From: an uncultured Methylococcaceae bacterium
Lineage (GTDB): Bacteria > Pseudomonadota > Gammaproteobacteria > Methylococcales > Methylomonadaceae
Reading direction: 5' to 3'
Length of the DNA: 7,590 nucleotides
Assembly: GCA_903839795.1 (NCBI GenBank)
Contig: CAIMDR010000303.1
Coordinates: forward strand, 1 to 7,590
Made by a program: the position numbers and the translations under genes. Shown piece by piece: positions 6,377 through 7,590 of the stretch. The notes under the pieces were generated by a model, which was not told where the DNA came from, ran no database searches, and was given only the letters and a program-made list of their open reading frames with translations. Within the stretch, counting starts at the first letter, position 1; every line of letters begins with the position of its first letter.

Positions 6377-6893
6377 CTGGATTAATATGTTGTGGATGCA
6401 GGCGCTATGGTTTGGCGCTATTATTGGTGCAGCCGAGAAGCTATTTTGGCTGGCTCCGGTACTGCTGACAGGCTTTATAGTTTGGGAGTTTCGCCCGGCC
6501 AGACGCGTTTATGGTGACTTTCAGTTAATGCTGGTCGCTTTGCTAATAGGGCTAATACTCGATACCACCTGGGTAAAGTTGGATTGGATTAAATTTGCCC
6601 CCGACTTTGCTTTATCCGGGCGAGCGCCTTTATGGATTTTGCTGTTATGGGCGGGCTTGGCCTTAACACTGAATCATTCTTTGGCCTGGTTACAATCACG
6701 ATTATTGCTTGCCAGTGTGTTAAGCGGTTTAAGTTGTCCCTTATCTTATCTGGGGGCGGCACGCTTGGGAGCGGTCGATATTGTCAGCGAATCCTGGTTA
6801 TGGCTAATCGTGTTGAGTTTAAGCTGGGCGGTTATCATCCCGTTATTACTGTGGCTGGCTAACCATTTAAAACAAATAAAACAAGGGGCGTAA
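6363..6893 (+). CDS. DUF2878 family integral membrane protein
   Basis: This is a 176-residue hydrophobic protein of the DUF2878 type, a family found beside CFA-type methyltransferases and DUF1295. About six transmembrane helices are suggested (roughly 11-25, 28-42, 54-68, 87-104, 110-132 and 145-167), with a basic tail HLKQIKQGA. The start MTLNNWINMLWMQALWF matches the usual short polar lead followed by N-x-x-x-x-Q-x-x-WF. It overlaps the methyltransferase end by 14 nt. An upstream ATG at 6279 would add 28 polar residues that merely mirror the methyltransferase frame and is rejected. An ATG at 6387 with GGA ahead of it is an alternative that would lose eight residues. The gene ends 3 nt before the DUF1295 start. 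The function is unknown; its position suggests a membrane partner in the same lipid pathway. Family assignment is from overall pattern rather than a catalytic motif. Confidence 0.8.
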   Translation: MTLNNWINMLWMQALWFGAIIGAAEKLFWLAPVLLTGFIVWEFRPARRVYGDFQLMLVALLIGLILDTTWVKLDWIKFAPDFALSGRAPLWILLLWAGLALTLNHSLAWLQSRLLLASVLSGLSCPLSYLGAARLGAVDIVSESWLWLIVLSLSWAVIIPLLLWLANHLKQIKQGA

Positions 6894-6896
6894 AGT

Positions 6897-7590
6897 ATGT
6901 TTAGTCTGACTGTTGTAGCCGTGTTTAGTATAGTGGCCATGTTATTGGCCTGGCTTTGGCAAAAAAACCACGCCAATGCCGGTATTGTCGATGTGGTCTG
7001 GGCTTATGGAATGATGCTTGCCGGGCCTTGGTATGCCTTGACCGGTTCGGCACCGTTAGAGTTAAAATTGAGTTTGGGGTTACTGACTTTTAGCTGGTTT
7101 TTACGCTTGGGTTTTTATTTACAGCGCCGCGTGTTATCAGAATCCGAAGATGGCCGCTATCACGCCATGCGTAACGCCATGAAAGACCGTGTTGACATAG
7201 GTTTTTTACTGTTTTTTTATTGCAGGCCGGATTTATTTGCCTGTTATCGTTGCCTTTCTGGGCAGTTGCACAAAACACTCAGCCGCAAACACCACTGGTT
7301 ATTGCCGCCTTGCTGCTTGCCGCTTTAGCGTTATACGGAGAAACCACTGCCGATCAGCAATTATCCGACTTCAGAAGCAACTCTGAAAATCGCGGCTTAA
7401 CCTGTCGCAAAGGCTGGTGGCGATATTCAAGACACCCCAATTATTTTTTTGAATGGCTGCACTGGTTTGCCTACCCGCTGTTGGGGTGGGGCGGTGACTA
7501 TCAATACTGGTTATGGCTGGCTCCGGTAGTGATGTTTTGTTTTTTATATTTTTTTACCGGAATTCCGTTTACCGAACAACAAGCCTTACG
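6897..7590 (+). pseudogene. DUF1295 (steroid 5-alpha-reductase-like) membrane protein, frameshifted and cut by window edge
   Basis: The first frame reads MFSLTVVAVFSIVAMLLAWL, then GIVDVVWAYG (29-38), LGFYLQRRVL (71-80) and EDGRYHAMRN (84-93), the N-terminal half of a DUF1295 protein. After about residue 107 it turns into unrelated cysteine-rich sequence and stops at 7328. In the frame two bases over, the family resumes without a gap. LLQAGFICLLSLPFW starts at 7217, followed by TADQQLSDFR and the signature GWWRYSRHPNYFFEWLHW (7414-7467), running open to 7590. One extra T in the T7 run at 7212-7218 would rejoin both halves into a normal protein (about 231 codons visible of a usual ~260). AAGGGG (6883-6888) supports the start. 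Relatives resemble NADPH-dependent steroid or fatty-acyl reductases with several membrane helices. It may be a true mutation or a base-calling error at the homopolymer. The family is firm; its status as broken is not certain. Confidence 0.85.
7212..7218 (+). other. T7 run marking the DUF1295 frameshift
   Basis: Seven T residues preceded by CTG and followed by ATTGCAGG. Reading with eight T gives L-F-F-L-L-Q-A-G, joining the two halves of the DUF1295 protein. A T6 run lies just upstream at 7202-7207, so the local sequence is prone to slippage. Confidence 0.75.

Noticed and set aside
7205..7225. Programmed -1 ribosomal frameshift at the T7 run
   Set aside because: The in-frame codons CTG TTT TTT TAT do not give a clean X-XXY-YYZ heptamer, I see no obvious downstream stimulatory hairpin, and this family is not known for frameshifting. 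A simple indel or base-calling error is likelier.

Overview
This window looks like a chromosomal segment from a moderately AT-rich gammaproteobacterium. A methanotroph of the Methylococcales type would fit the gene content and the abundant CACGAAG palindromes, but that placement is inference; nothing in the window, such as an rRNA or a marker gene, fixes the taxon.

Layout. Bases 1-640 hold a degraded accessory patch on the minus strand: an intact DUF2442 gene, the last ~40 codons of its usual partner DUF4160, and two copies of a palindromic repeat built from CACGAAG units. The second repeat copy sits where the front of DUF4160 should be. Bases 645-1703 (minus) encode a complete zinc-dependent alcohol dehydrogenase / aldehyde reductase closely resembling E. 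coli YahK. Bases 1704-2153 are a 450-bp divergent intergenic region with two near-identical GTTAA-N-TTAAC palindromes.

From 2154 to the window end lies one tightly packed plus-strand operon of six genes: membrane fatty-acid desaturase, FAD-dependent amine-oxidase-like oxidoreductase, DUF1365, a cyclopropane-fatty-acid-synthase-type methyltransferase, DUF2878 membrane protein, and DUF1295 (steroid 5-alpha-reductase-like) membrane protein. Four of the five junctions overlap or are separated by 3 nt (1-nt TAATG overlap, 4-nt ATGA overlap, 14-nt overlap, 3-nt gap). The fifth has a 16-nt gap or, with the alternative start, a 29-nt overlap. Translational coupling is therefore likely.

How the genes may work together. 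A plausible scheme is that the desaturase makes a cis double bond in an acyl chain, the SAM-dependent enzyme adds a one-carbon unit at that bond on membrane phospholipid, and the flavoprotein and the reductase-like DUF1295 protein carry out further redox steps. DUF1365 and DUF2878 have no established biochemical role that I can name with confidence. The flavoprotein/DUF1365/CFA-type trio recurs in proteobacterial clusters tied to membrane-lipid modification and, in some lineages, to the sigmaE-ChrR singlet-oxygen response and furan fatty acid synthesis. No sigmaE/ChrR genes are present here. The methyltransferase lacks two bicarbonate-site residues of E. coli Cfa, so its product need not be a cyclopropane. 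The last gene carries a one-base frameshift at a T7 run and is also cut by the window edge.
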